Shown: piece after piece, positions 30,254-39,035 of the stretch
How the letters are laid out: each line of letters begins with the position of its first letter
Numbering within the stretch: the first letter of the stretch is position 1
NCBI GenBank assembly: GCA_964641415.1
Contig: CAZXMW010000010.1
Span: forward strand, 1 to 64,000
Origin: JAHECW01 sp964641415
GTDB lineage: Bacteria > Acidobacteriota > Thermoanaerobaculia > Thermoanaerobaculales > Sulfomarinibacteraceae
Direction of reading: 5' to 3'
DNA: 64,000 bases
The notes under the pieces: generated by a model
Database searches by the model: none
Seen by the model: only the letters and a program-made list of their open reading frames with translations
Told to the model about the DNA's origin: nothing
Made by a program: the position numbers and the translations under genes

Positions 30254-32869
30254 ATGCAAGGAGTGTCTGACGAGTCTTGCGCACTCGGTGAGCCGAGGAT
30301 GGTGAGGCTCGCTGTCCGGCGGGCCTGGCTCGGTGTCGGGGTGACCGCGTTCGCCATCCTCGCAGCGGCGACGGCGGTGATCGCCGGGCCGGCCGACGAC
30401 GTCGCCCCGGGCCCGATGAAGGTGAAGGACCTGCCGGATCAGTGGCAGGTGTGGCTCGAGGAGGAGATCTACCCGTTCATCGACCGGGACCAGCGCCGGG
30501 CCTTTCTCCAGCTCGAGACCGAGGCGCAGCGGCGCGCCTTCGTCGACCGCCTGTGGATCCTCTGGGGCCGGCAGACCGGGTACGGGTCCGCCTTCCGGAG
30601 AATGTACGACGACCGGCTCGAGATGGTGCGGCTCGAGTTCGAATCGACCACCGATCCCCGGGCCAGGGTGCTGCTCCTCCACGGTCCGCCGCCACTCCGG
30701 ATGATCGTCAAGTGCGCCGAGGTCTTCAACCCGATGGAGATCTGGGGCTGGCCCTACCTCGAGGGCATCGGCCAGGGGCCGGTGGTCGTGTTCTACCAGA
30801 GGGGCGGGTTCGGGAGCTGGCGGATGTGGGAGGGCCACAGCGGCTGGTCGGTGCTGTACGCCGCCATGGGGACCGCGAACGTCTCGGTCGGTCCGGTGGG
30901 CCCGAACGACCTCTTCGGCCGCCCGGAGTACCGGTGCATGGACGGCGACACCATTGTCCGGTTGATCCGGACCGCCGAGATGTGGACCCGGGACCCGCGC
31001 TTCGTCGCGAGCATGTACCGGTTCAAGCCGTTCGAACGGTCCGAGGCGGCGGAGTCGGCCCCGCATCGCTTCACGGCATTCTCGGCGATTGCCGATACCG
31101 ACGCCGAACCGGTCGATGTCGCGATGAGCCACGGTTCGCTTCACATGAGGGGTGGGTTGGTCGGCGTCGGCTTCGACATCACGCTGCCGTCGGCGGAGCT
31201 CGGCCGATCGTCGGTCGGCGAAGTCGAGGTCATCCAGCTCGACCTGATCGGTGAGATCTCGCGCGATCTGACGATGGTCGACAGGTTCCGGTACCTCTAC
31301 TCGGTGCCAGCGGCCGGCGACGAGGTCGGCCTCGATCTCGAGCGCTGGATTCGGCCCGGAGACTACCTGCTGCGACTCAAGGTCGAGGACGCCCACTCGC
31401 GCCGCGAGGCGATCGTCGAGTACCGGTTCAAGGCCGAGGAGGTGGACGTCGTGCTCGACGAGTCGGCCACGGACGAACTCGCTCAGCTGATGCTCGGCCT
31501 GGTGCCCGACGATGCGCCCGAGCCGCCCATGCTCAGCCTGCACGGCCCGCCGGGCGACGCCGTTGCCGGGGTTCGGCGGTTCGAGGCCGTGACCCGGCCC
31601 GAGGTCCGGCGCGTCACCTTCATGCTTGACGAAAAAGAGATCTTGACCAAGAACCGGCCGCCGTTCGACATCGGCCTCGACCTCGGACCGCTGCCCAGGC
31701 TGACCCGGGTGACCGCGGTCGGCTACGACGCCGACGGGGTCGAGCTCGCCCGCGAGGGCATCACCCTCAATGTCGGTCGCGAGCGGTTCTTCGTCCGGAT
31801 TCTGCCCCAGGGGCCGGAGGACGTGCGCGGCGACGAGGTCCGGATCGAGGTCGAAGTCAACGTTCCGAGCGAACGCGAGGTCCGGCGCCTGGAGATTCAC
31901 TGGAACGACGAGCGGGTCGCGAGCCTCGACCGGCCGCCGTACGAGGCCTGGGTGAGGATCGACCGCAGCGTCAGCTTCGGGCTGCTGCGCGCGGTCGCCG
32001 TGCTCGACAGCGAGGCGGTGGCGGAGGACATCCAGTTCGTCAACGCTCCAGAGTTCGGTTCGGTGGTCGAGGTGACCGCGGTCGAGCTGCCGGTGACGGT
32101 CCTGGACCGGGCCGGTCAGCCGGTGCGCGATCTCGAGATCTCCGACTTCCGGATCTTCGAGGATGGCGTGGAGCAGACCATCACGCACGTCGGCGAGCAC
32201 GTCGACCTGCCGGTTCGGCTCGGGATCGTCATCGACACCTCAGGGTCGATGGCCGACACCCTGCCGACGGTCCAGCGGGTCGTCATGGGTTTTCTGCGCG
32301 ATCTGCTCAGACCCCGCGACCGCGCTTTCATCGAGGTCTTTTCTGACCGACCCGACCTGTTGGCGAGCTTCACCGCCGATTTTGAGACCCTCGAGCACGC
32401 GCTGCTCGCGTTGTACCCCGATCGGGCGACCGCTCTGTACGACTCGATCATCACCGGGCTGTTCCAGTTCTCCGGTGTCAGCGGCCGACGCGCCATGGTG
32501 CTGCTCACCGACGGCGACGATACCGCGTCAAGGAATGACTTCGACGCCGCGCTCGGCTATGCGCAGCGCATGGGCGTGACGATCTACACCATCGGCGTCG
32601 ACCTGCCCCCGACCAAGGTGATGACACGGTTCCAGCTCAATCGGCTGTCGAGCGCCACCGGGGGTCGCGCCTTCTTTGTCGATCGAAACTCGAAGCTCGA
32701 GCGGATCTACGCCGAGATCGAGCGCGAGCTCCGCGCGCAGTACCTGCTCGCCTACACCTCGACCTCGGACAGGCCTCCGGACGAGCTGCGTCGCATCGAG
32801 GTCAGGGTCGACTTCGGCCAGCGGGTCAAGGTTCGAACGATTCACGGTTACTACCCGGGTGGGGCATGA
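30254..32869 (+). CDS. secreted GWxTD plus VWFA-domain protein
   Basis: 871 aa. N-terminal signal segment (around residues 16-47, VGVTAFAILAAATAVIAG). About 70-170 is a GWxTD-type region (FVDRLWILWGRQTG, FRRMYDDRLEMVRLEF, RARVLLLHGPP), known from Acidobacteria and Bacteroidetes. The middle has repeated Ig-like strands (VTAVGYDADGVEL). About 600-871 is an acidobacterial VWFA domain: 'VTVLDRAGQPVRDLEISDFRIFEDG', MIDAS LGIVIDTSGSMADT, 'AMVLLTDGDDTAS', closing with GYYPGGA. I start at ATG 30254 for its GGGAAGG site; ATG 30299 would give a shorter signal peptide. First gene of the envelope operon; next gene overlaps by ATGA. Ligand unknown. Confidence 0.82.
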   Translation: MQGVSDESCALGEPRMVRLAVRRAWLGVGVTAFAILAAATAVIAGPADDVAPGPMKVKDLPDQWQVWLEEEIYPFIDRDQRRAFLQLETEAQRRAFVDRLWILWGRQTGYGSAFRRMYDDRLEMVRLEFESTTDPRARVLLLHGPPPLRMIVKCAEVFNPMEIWGWPYLEGIGQGPVVVFYQRGGFGSWRMWEGHSGWSVLYAAMGTANVSVGPVGPNDLFGRPEYRCMDGDTIVRLIRTAEMWTRDPRFVASMYRFKPFERSEAAESAPHRFTAFSAIADTDAEPVDVAMSHGSLHMRGGLVGVGFDITLPSAELGRSSVGEVEVIQLDLIGEISRDLTMVDRFRYLYSVPAAGDEVGLDLERWIRPGDYLLRLKVEDAHSRREAIVEYRFKAEEVDVVLDESATDELAQLMLGLVPDDAPEPPMLSLHGPPGDAVAGVRRFEAVTRPEVRRVTFMLDEKEILTKNRPPFDIGLDLGPLPRLTRVTAVGYDADGVELAREGITLNVGRERFFVRILPQGPEDVRGDEVRIEVEVNVPSEREVRRLEIHWNDERVASLDRPPYEAWVRIDRSVSFGLLRAVAVLDSEAVAEDIQFVNAPEFGSVVEVTAVELPVTVLDRAGQPVRDLEISDFRIFEDGVEQTITHVGEHVDLPVRLGIVIDTSGSMADTLPTVQRVVMGFLRDLLRPRDRAFIEVFSDRPDLLASFTADFETLEHALLALYPDRATALYDSIITGLFQFSGVSGRRAMVLLTDGDDTASRNDFDAALGYAQRMGVTIYTIGVDLPPTKVMTRFQLNRLSSATGGRAFFVDRNSKLERIYAEIERELRAQYLLAYTSTSDRPPDELRRIEVRVDFGQRVKVRTIHGYYPGGA

Positions 32870-33345
32870 TGGAGACGAAGCTCGACCGCCAGACGGTCGG
32901 AGGTGAGGGTCCAGTGATCAGACGAATCGTGCTCCTGGTGGTCGGAATCGTGATCGTGGGTCTCCTCGGAGACGGCCTGCCGGCCATTGCGAAGAGCCCA
33001 CCGGCCAGGCAGGCCGCGGAGCAGATGGAGTTCGGCTTCAAGGCGGCCCGTCGGGGCTACTGGCAGGAGGCCCTGCAGCGGTTCGAGCTCGCAGACGAGC
33101 TGACCCCGAACCAGGCCCGGATCCTCAACAACATCGCGGTCGCCCTCGAGGCCAACGGCCGCTTCGTGGAGGCCCGCACGACCTACAAAGCGGCCATCGC
33201 TCTCAACCCGACCGACTCGGCGGCGCGCCGAAACTTCGAGCGGTTCGAGGAGTTCTACGCCTCCCACGTCGAGATCGAGGTCACCGCCGCAGCCGACGCG
33301 TCGGCCGACGACGCGACCCGAGAGGAGCAGGATGATGCGGATTAG
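32866..33345 (+). CDS. small TPR-repeat exported protein
   Basis: 159 aa. A hydrophobic export or anchor segment (about 21-42) is followed by two tetratricopeptide repeats (FKAARRGYWQEALQRFELAD, then 'NIAVALEANGRFVEARTTYKAAIALNP') and a short acidic Ala/Asp tail. ATG 32866 overlaps the stop of the preceding VWFA gene (ATGA). An alternative GTG at 32914, preceded by GGAGG, would give a more typical signal peptide; the choice is uncertain. Probably a periplasmic scaffold in the four-gene cluster. Confidence 0.75.
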   Translation: MMETKLDRQTVGGEGPVIRRIVLLVVGIVIVGLLGDGLPAIAKSPPARQAAEQMEFGFKAARRGYWQEALQRFELADELTPNQARILNNIAVALEANGRFVEARTTYKAAIALNPTDSAARRNFERFEEFYASHVEIEVTAAADASADDATREEQDDAD

Positions 33346-34027
33346 GGTTGTCACCCTCGTCGCCGCCGTCTGCCTGGCGGCCGTCACGGCGTCGGCCGGC
33401 GCCCGGGAAATCCGCGTCGGCCTCCAGCTCAGACCCGAGCTCGACATCTCGCCTCGCGCCAGGGTCTACGTCGGCGCCATCCTGCTCGAGCCGAGACAGG
33501 GGGGCGGCAGCACGATGGCCGACATCCAGGCGATCCGGGAGTTCGGCGAGTACGTCCGCGACCTTCTCAGACGGGAAACTCGGTTGCGGGTCCAGCCCCG
33601 GATCGACGATGTCGAGCCGCCGACACTGGATCTCGGCAAGCTCCTCGAGTACCCCGACTTCTGGCGCGATGTCGCGACCCGCAGCGATGCCGACTACGTG
33701 ATCGCGGCGTCGGTCGACGTCAAGGTTCTCGACCGCGAGGGCTACACGACCGAGGAGTACGTGTCGCCGACCGACGGCAAGACCTACTTCCGGCAGATTC
33801 TCGTCGAGGAGACCGGTTTCGCGTACGACATCCTGCTGGTCGTGGTCGACGGCCGCACCGGCGACCCGGTTTTCACCGACCAGATCACTGACTTCAAGGA
33901 GAAGAACGAACGCAAGCTCGACGAGTACCAGGACATGTTCGACGAGCTCTACACCCTCGAGAATCGCCTGCTCGGCATCTTCGTGCCGCGGGTCGTGCAG
34001 GCCGAACGATTTCTCTACGACAAGTGA
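33332..34027 (+). CDS. secreted hypothetical protein of envelope operon
   Basis: 231 aa, not recognised. Signal peptide 1-24 (ending ASAGA). The mature part begins with a strand 'REIRVGLQLRPELDISPRARVYVGAILLEP' and continues with helix 'MADIQAIREFGEYVRDLLRRET', an alpha/beta layout that recalls the small domain of proteins that assemble at the periplasmic face of outer-membrane barrels (TolB N-terminal or LptE-like), but I cannot assign a family. It ends with a long basic/acidic helix (FKEKNERKLDEYQDMFDEL). ATG 33332 (or 33335) follows GAGGAGCAGG and overlaps the TPR gene by 14 nt. It overlaps the next open frame at its stop. Confidence 0.72.
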   Translation: MMRIRVVTLVAAVCLAAVTASAGAREIRVGLQLRPELDISPRARVYVGAILLEPRQGGGSTMADIQAIREFGEYVRDLLRRETRLRVQPRIDDVEPPTLDLGKLLEYPDFWRDVATRSDADYVIAASVDVKVLDREGYTTEEYVSPTDGKTYFRQILVEETGFAYDILLVVVDGRTGDPVFTDQITDFKEKNERKLDEYQDMFDELYTLENRLLGIFVPRVVQAERFLYDK

Positions 34028-34053
34028 GCCCGGCGTCGCGGCGGAGGTCACTG

Positions 34054-36942
34054 ATGAACGTCAAGCGGATGTTGAAGGTGATGATGCTGTTCGTGCTGTG
34101 CGCGCCCATGGCCGAGGCGCAGCTCAGTCCGTACAGCACGTGGGTCGGTGGCAAGAACAAGATCCGGTACGACCGCTTCGAGTGGTCCACCTATCGCACG
34201 CCCCACTTCGTTATTTCGTACTATGACCGGGTCGAGCCCTCGCTGGAAAAGGTCGCATCGTTCGCCGAGAGCGCCTACGACGATCTCGCGCACAGGCTCA
34301 ACTATCAGATCAACCAGCCGATTCCGCTGATTCTGTATGCCACCCACTCCGAGTTCCAGCAGACCAACATCATCCTCAACTTCATCCCCGAGGGCGTCGG
34401 AGCCTTCGCCACGCCGGTTCGCAACCGGATGGTCCTGCCCGTCGACCTCGACGACCGCGAGTTGCAGGGCCTGATCCAGCACGAGCTGACCCACATCTTC
34501 CAATACGAGATCTTCTTCGGCGGCCGGCGCGGTCGGATGATCTTCGCCCGTCCGCCGCTGTGGTTCATGGAGGGCATGGCGTCCTACCTCGGCGACGACG
34601 AGACCTCGCTCGACGAGATCTACATGCGCGACGCCTCCCTGACCGACCTGGTGCCGTCGATCACGCGGCCGCCGCGCGGCTTTCTGGCCTACCGCTTCGG
34701 TCACAAGGTGTTCGAGTTCATCGAGGACGAGTGGGGAGAGGACGCGGTTCGGGACTTCGTGTTCGCGCAGCGCGGCAACTTCAGCGGCGGTGTCGGCCAG
34801 TCGGTCGAACGGACCTTCAATTTCGACGTCGAGGAGTTCGACGCTGCGTTTCGCGGATGGCTGCGGAGAAAGTACGCCCACCTTTCGGATCGCGGCGGAC
34901 CTCGAGAGTTCGGCCAACCGTTCAAGGTCGCCGTCGGCACCGACTCCCAGCAGGCGTCGCCCGTGCTGTCGCCGTCCGGCGACCTCGTGGCCGCGTTCAC
35001 GACCTACAAGAACGACGTCGACGTCGCCCTCTTCGGGGTCCCCGACCGGCGGTTGTTCAAGAACCTCACCCGTGGCCGGACCACCAAGGTCGAGTACCTC
35101 ATCGCCCAGGGCTTCACGGTGGGTCCGAGCGGCGGTCGCGACCTCGATTTCTCGCCCGACGGCAATCACGTTGCGGTCTTCGCGCGAAGGGAGCGGGGCC
35201 GTTCGCTGCTGCTGCTCGACGTCCTCGACGGCGGCATCGATCGGATCATCGACATTCCGCTGCCCCTCGACCAGGCCATGAACCCGGCGTTTCACCCGAG
35301 CGGTGGTCGCCTCGCCTTCAAGGCCATCGCCGGCGGCCGCACCGACATCTATGTGCTCGATCTGGCGACCGAGGAGGTCACCAACCTCACCGGCGACGCC
35401 GCCCATGATGCGGCGCCGGTGTTCTCGCCCGACGGTCGATCGCTGGTCTACTCGTCCAATGACGGCGGTCCGTCAAAGCTGATCCGGCTCGATCTCGACG
35501 ACCCCTCCAGTCGGGACCAGCTGACCTTCGGACCGGGGCACGACATTGGCGCCGCGTTTTCCAACGACGGCGAGCGGCTGTACTTCGCGTCGGATCGGCA
35601 GGATCGGGTGTACGACATCTACCGTCTCGACCTGGGCAACCGCGATCTGTTCCGCCTGACTCACGTCTTCGGCGCCGCCGTCAACCCGGTCCCGGGGACC
35701 TCCATCGAGGGCGAGCGCGTCGGGTTTCAGGCCTACCATCGCGGTGGCTGGGACCTCTACGCCGCCGACGCCGATCAGGGCGAGTGGGTCGGCGTCTCGG
35801 CGCCGGCGACCGATGAGATCTCGCTCGAGCCCTTCGTGCCGTCGGTATCCATCGTCATCGACCCGGACGACGGCGAGGCTCTGAAGAGACGCAGGCTCTA
35901 CCTCGAGGACGCCCAGGTTTTCGTCGGTATCGACAATGTTCAGAACTTCCTGTCCCAAACCTACCTGAGCTTCAGCGACCAGTATGGCGACCGGCGTCTC
36001 CAGGTCTTCCTCGACACCATCGACACCTTTTCCAACTTCACCGTCAGCTGGCTCAACCTGGAGCCGCGGCTGCAGTGGGGCGCCACTGTGTACGACTTCC
36101 GGACCTTTTTCATCACCGGCTTCGACTTCGAGCGCGGCGACGTCACCGCGCGCGAGCAGACCTACCGCGTGACCGCGGCCGAGGTCAACGGTCGCTATCC
36201 GCTGTCGCGGTACTCCCGACTCGAGGGGGGCGTCGGCTACCTCGATCGACAGTCCAACTACCCGAGGCTCGACCAGGCCACGGGCGAGGTGACGTTTCCC
36301 GAGCTGCGCGACAGCGGGCCGTTCGTCACCATCGGCATGGCGGGCGACACCACGATCTGGAACAGCTACGGACCGCACCGGGGAACGCGCTGGCAGCTGC
36401 GTGGGCGGTACGTCTGGGACGCTGACGGAGGCGGTGCGCTGAGCCAGAGCGTCGAGTTCGACGGTCGGGCCTACCTGCCTCTGTCGCGGCGCAACGAGCT
36501 CGCCTTTCGGATGTTCCTGGGGGCGGCCGACGGCAACCGCCCGCACATCTACGCCATTGGTGGGCTCGATACCATCCGGGGACTGCCGACCCGCGCGCTG
36601 GCCGGCAACCGGGTCGGACTGGCCAACGTCGAGTGGCGCTTCCCTCTCATCGACCGGCTCGACCTCGCCTTCCTGTCCCTCGGCAGGGTCCGGGGGCGGC
36701 TGTTCCTCGACGCCGGCGCGGCCTGGTACGACGTCGACGGGCAGCAGTTCAACCACCTCGGGGAGCCCGGGTTCACCTTCTACGAGGATGGTCGCCTGGT
36801 CGACGGGATCTCGTCCTACGGCTTCGGCCTGACGATCAACGTCTTCGGTATTCCCATGCACTGGGACTGGATCCAGCTGTGGGACTTCGACGAGCAGATC
36901 GGCGACCGTCAGGTGGAGTTCTGGATGGGGTTCCAGTTCTGA
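34054..36942 (+). CDS. metallopeptidase - TolB-like propeller - outer-membrane barrel fusion
   Basis: 962 aa. Signal peptide 1-22 (ending AEA). Residues about 45-260 are a gluzincin peptidase domain of the MA-like type: HELTH at 143-147 with a downstream Glu173 in 'WFMEGMASYL'. About 280-620 is a six-bladed beta-propeller of WD40-like/TolB type (SPDGNHVAVFARRERG, 'FHPSGGRLAFKAIAGGRTDIYVLD', 'FSPDGRSLVYSSNDGG', 'FSNDGERLYFASDRQDRVYDIY'). About 640-962 resembles an Omp85/D15 surface-antigen barrel (GGLDTIRGLPTRALAGNRVGLANVEWRFPL, ending WMGFQF with aromatic C-terminus). ATG 34054 follows GGAGG. Last gene of the operon; converges with the VWFA gene at 36964. Confidence 0.88.
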   Translation: MNVKRMLKVMMLFVLCAPMAEAQLSPYSTWVGGKNKIRYDRFEWSTYRTPHFVISYYDRVEPSLEKVASFAESAYDDLAHRLNYQINQPIPLILYATHSEFQQTNIILNFIPEGVGAFATPVRNRMVLPVDLDDRELQGLIQHELTHIFQYEIFFGGRRGRMIFARPPLWFMEGMASYLGDDETSLDEIYMRDASLTDLVPSITRPPRGFLAYRFGHKVFEFIEDEWGEDAVRDFVFAQRGNFSGGVGQSVERTFNFDVEEFDAAFRGWLRRKYAHLSDRGGPREFGQPFKVAVGTDSQQASPVLSPSGDLVAAFTTYKNDVDVALFGVPDRRLFKNLTRGRTTKVEYLIAQGFTVGPSGGRDLDFSPDGNHVAVFARRERGRSLLLLDVLDGGIDRIIDIPLPLDQAMNPAFHPSGGRLAFKAIAGGRTDIYVLDLATEEVTNLTGDAAHDAAPVFSPDGRSLVYSSNDGGPSKLIRLDLDDPSSRDQLTFGPGHDIGAAFSNDGERLYFASDRQDRVYDIYRLDLGNRDLFRLTHVFGAAVNPVPGTSIEGERVGFQAYHRGGWDLYAADADQGEWVGVSAPATDEISLEPFVPSVSIVIDPDDGEALKRRRLYLEDAQVFVGIDNVQNFLSQTYLSFSDQYGDRRLQVFLDTIDTFSNFTVSWLNLEPRLQWGATVYDFRTFFITGFDFERGDVTAREQTYRVTAAEVNGRYPLSRYSRLEGGVGYLDRQSNYPRLDQATGEVTFPELRDSGPFVTIGMAGDTTIWNSYGPHRGTRWQLRGRYVWDADGGGALSQSVEFDGRAYLPLSRRNELAFRMFLGAADGNRPHIYAIGGLDTIRGLPTRALAGNRVGLANVEWRFPLIDRLDLAFLSLGRVRGRLFLDAGAAWYDVDGQQFNHLGEPGFTFYEDGRLVDGISSYGFGLTINVFGIPMHWDWIQLWDFDEQIGDRQVEFWMGFQF

Positions 36943-36963
36943 CGAACGCCGACTGCTGATCGC

Positions 36964-38751
36964 TCATTTTCCCGGGTAATAGCCACGGATGGTCTTGACC
37001 ACGAGATCGTCGCCCGCGACCTCGACGCGGATCTCGCGGAAGGCCTCGATCGGCTTCGACGAGTCGGATGGGTACCAGAGCAGGTACTGCGAGCGCAGGA
37101 GCTCGGCGATGCGATCGTAGACCGCCGGCAGCTCATCGGCCGTCTTGGGGAAGAACGCCTCGCCGCCGGTCTCCCGGGCCAGGTCCTTGAGGACCCCCTT
37201 GCCGGCGAAGCGTCCGCTGCCCAGACCGATGGGGAAGATTGGGGTTCGCATGGTGTGGGCGAAGCGTTGGGCGAGCCGCCAATCGGTGCGGGAGGTGGTG
37301 TCCTCGCCGTCGGTGAGCAGGACCAGCGCCTGTCGGCCGCGGCGGCCGCGGAACTGCTCGAGCGCCCGGACCACCGCGTCGTTGAGCGAGGTGCCGCCGT
37401 CGGGTACGACGCGGTCGAGCGCACCGGCGAGCAGCCGCGCCTCGTCGGTCCAGTCGATCTTGACCTCGGCGTCCCAGGAAAACCGGATCAGCACCGCCTC
37501 GTCGCCCGGCTCGAGCAGGTTGGTGACGAACCCCGACACCGCGCTCCGAACCTGGGGAAAGGCCTCGATCATGGACCCCGAGGTGTCGACGGCGAGAGCG
37601 AGCGAAAGCGGCAGGTCGGCGGTGGTCCCGAAGCCCTCAACCTCGACCCTGACGTCATCCTCGAAGACCGTGAAGTCGTCTCGCCTGAGACCGGCCACGG
37701 GCGCGCCGCGCCCGTCGAGGACGACCACCGGCAGCTCGACGAGCTCGACCCGGACGCTGCCGACGAAGCCGCCGCCGGCGCCGAGCGTCATGACCTGGTC
37801 GCCGCGATTGCCGTCGGCGTCGATCGCGTCGGCCGACAGGATCACCGCCCGGGCGAGCCGCATCTGGTCGACGTCGACGACGCATGGGCAGGCGGCCCAG
37901 CGGGCGATCGTCTCGTCGTCGAGCTGGAGAGACACCTCCCGGACACTCTCCGCGCCGGTCACCGACACCGTGATCCGGCGGCTGCCCCCGGGCTCCGGGC
38001 TCGGCGGCCCGAGCAGGATCTGAACGCCGAGCTGGCCGGTCGGATTGTTGAGCACGATGGCGTCCTCGCCGAGGTACTCCCCGTCGGCGCGGCGGGCGAC
38101 GGCGCGGATTTCGGTGCGCCGCACCACGTCGCCGAGCAGCACCGAGACCGTCCACGGCGGTCGGTTGCGGCGGCCGAGGGAACGGCCGTCCTGAAAGAAC
38201 TCGACGCTGGCCGTCGAATCAGGCGCGTCGATTTCGAGGCCGAGGGCGCCGATTCCACCGCTGTCGGGCGGCGACCGGAAGACGACCGCGTCGTCGCTCG
38301 GCGGCAGGACCTCGAGCACCAGAGCGTCCGGCGTCGTCCCTTCGGGCGCGGTGAATTCGACGGTGCTTTCGGCCACCACGACGTCTCCGATCCAGAGCCC
38401 TTCGGCGATACCTTCGACGGCGTCGAGATTGATTCGGAGCCGGTAGCTGCCCACCGGCCACTCCTTGTACAGCAGCGCCGTGCCGTCCGGCTCGAGCGCG
38501 ACGACCGCCGACCGGCGGTCGACGATGTCCCCGTTTCGGCTCAGCGTGATGACCAGGCGAACGCGGTCGCCGAGTCGCTCGCGATCCTCGGGCGCCACCG
38601 ACACCACCACGCCGGACACCGTCCCCTCGGCGCCCCGGCCGAGGGGCTCGACGGTGACCTTGAGAGCGACCGCCGGTTCGTTGTCTGCGGTGGCGATCAC
38701 GGTGGCAAGGACTGTGAGCATCAGGATGCAGGCAAAGACGGTCCTCGTCAT
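36964..38751 (-). CDS. secreted VWFA-domain protein
   Basis: 595 aa. Signal peptide 1-24 (MTRTVFACILMLTVL, then ATA). A beta-rich middle with Ig-like modules leads to an acidobacterial VWFA domain from about 330: 'VVVLDGRGAPVAGLRRDDFTVFEDD', MIDAS SLALAVDTSGSMIEA, 'ALVLLTDGEDTTSR', 'IFPIGLGSGRFAGKGVL' and terminal IRGYYPGK. It shares this layout, down to the GYYPG end, with the C-terminal half of the gene at 30254 but lacks its GWxTD part, so the two flank the peptidase-barrel gene as paralogues. ATG 38749-38751 follows GAAGGAG. Probably periplasmic or surface adhesive or assembly role. Confidence 0.84.
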   Translation of the reverse strand: MTRTVFACILMLTVLATVIATADNEPAVALKVTVEPLGRGAEGTVSGVVVSVAPEDRERLGDRVRLVITLSRNGDIVDRRSAVVALEPDGTALLYKEWPVGSYRLRINLDAVEGIAEGLWIGDVVVAESTVEFTAPEGTTPDALVLEVLPPSDDAVVFRSPPDSGGIGALGLEIDAPDSTASVEFFQDGRSLGRRNRPPWTVSVLLGDVVRRTEIRAVARRADGEYLGEDAIVLNNPTGQLGVQILLGPPSPEPGGSRRITVSVTGAESVREVSLQLDDETIARWAACPCVVDVDQMRLARAVILSADAIDADGNRGDQVMTLGAGGGFVGSVRVELVELPVVVLDGRGAPVAGLRRDDFTVFEDDVRVEVEGFGTTADLPLSLALAVDTSGSMIEAFPQVRSAVSGFVTNLLEPGDEAVLIRFSWDAEVKIDWTDEARLLAGALDRVVPDGGTSLNDAVVRALEQFRGRRGRQALVLLTDGEDTTSRTDWRLAQRFAHTMRTPIFPIGLGSGRFAGKGVLKDLARETGGEAFFPKTADELPAVYDRIAELLRSQYLLWYPSDSSKPIEAFREIRVEVAGDDLVVKTIRGYYPGK

Positions 38752-38850
38752 GAGTGCTCCTTCATAAAGTCGACCGTGTCCGCGGCCTCGCGGCCGTTTC
38801 AGCGAGGCGAACGACACCCCGGAGATCGTCCGGCCGGCGAGCACGATCCG

Positions 38851-38856
38851 ATGATA
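38851..38856 (-). promoter_or_regulatory. -10 candidate of VWFA gene
   Basis: Minus-strand GCTATCAT, leaving a leader of about 95 nt. Matches the GCTANNAT pattern of other promoters in the window. Confidence 0.35.
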
Positions 38857-39035
38857 GCTCGTCGGGTCTCGGGCGGCTGCGTGGTTCGGCGGGAATACCC
38901 GGCGGCGGTTCCCGGTCATCACGTTGTGGTAAGTTCTGGTTGCGTCGGGCCGGCGCGAGCCCGAGGACCGCGAGAAATCCCCGTCGATCGCGAGAAGCTT
39001 CGGGCGCTGAACGAACAGGCTGAAGGGATCAACAG

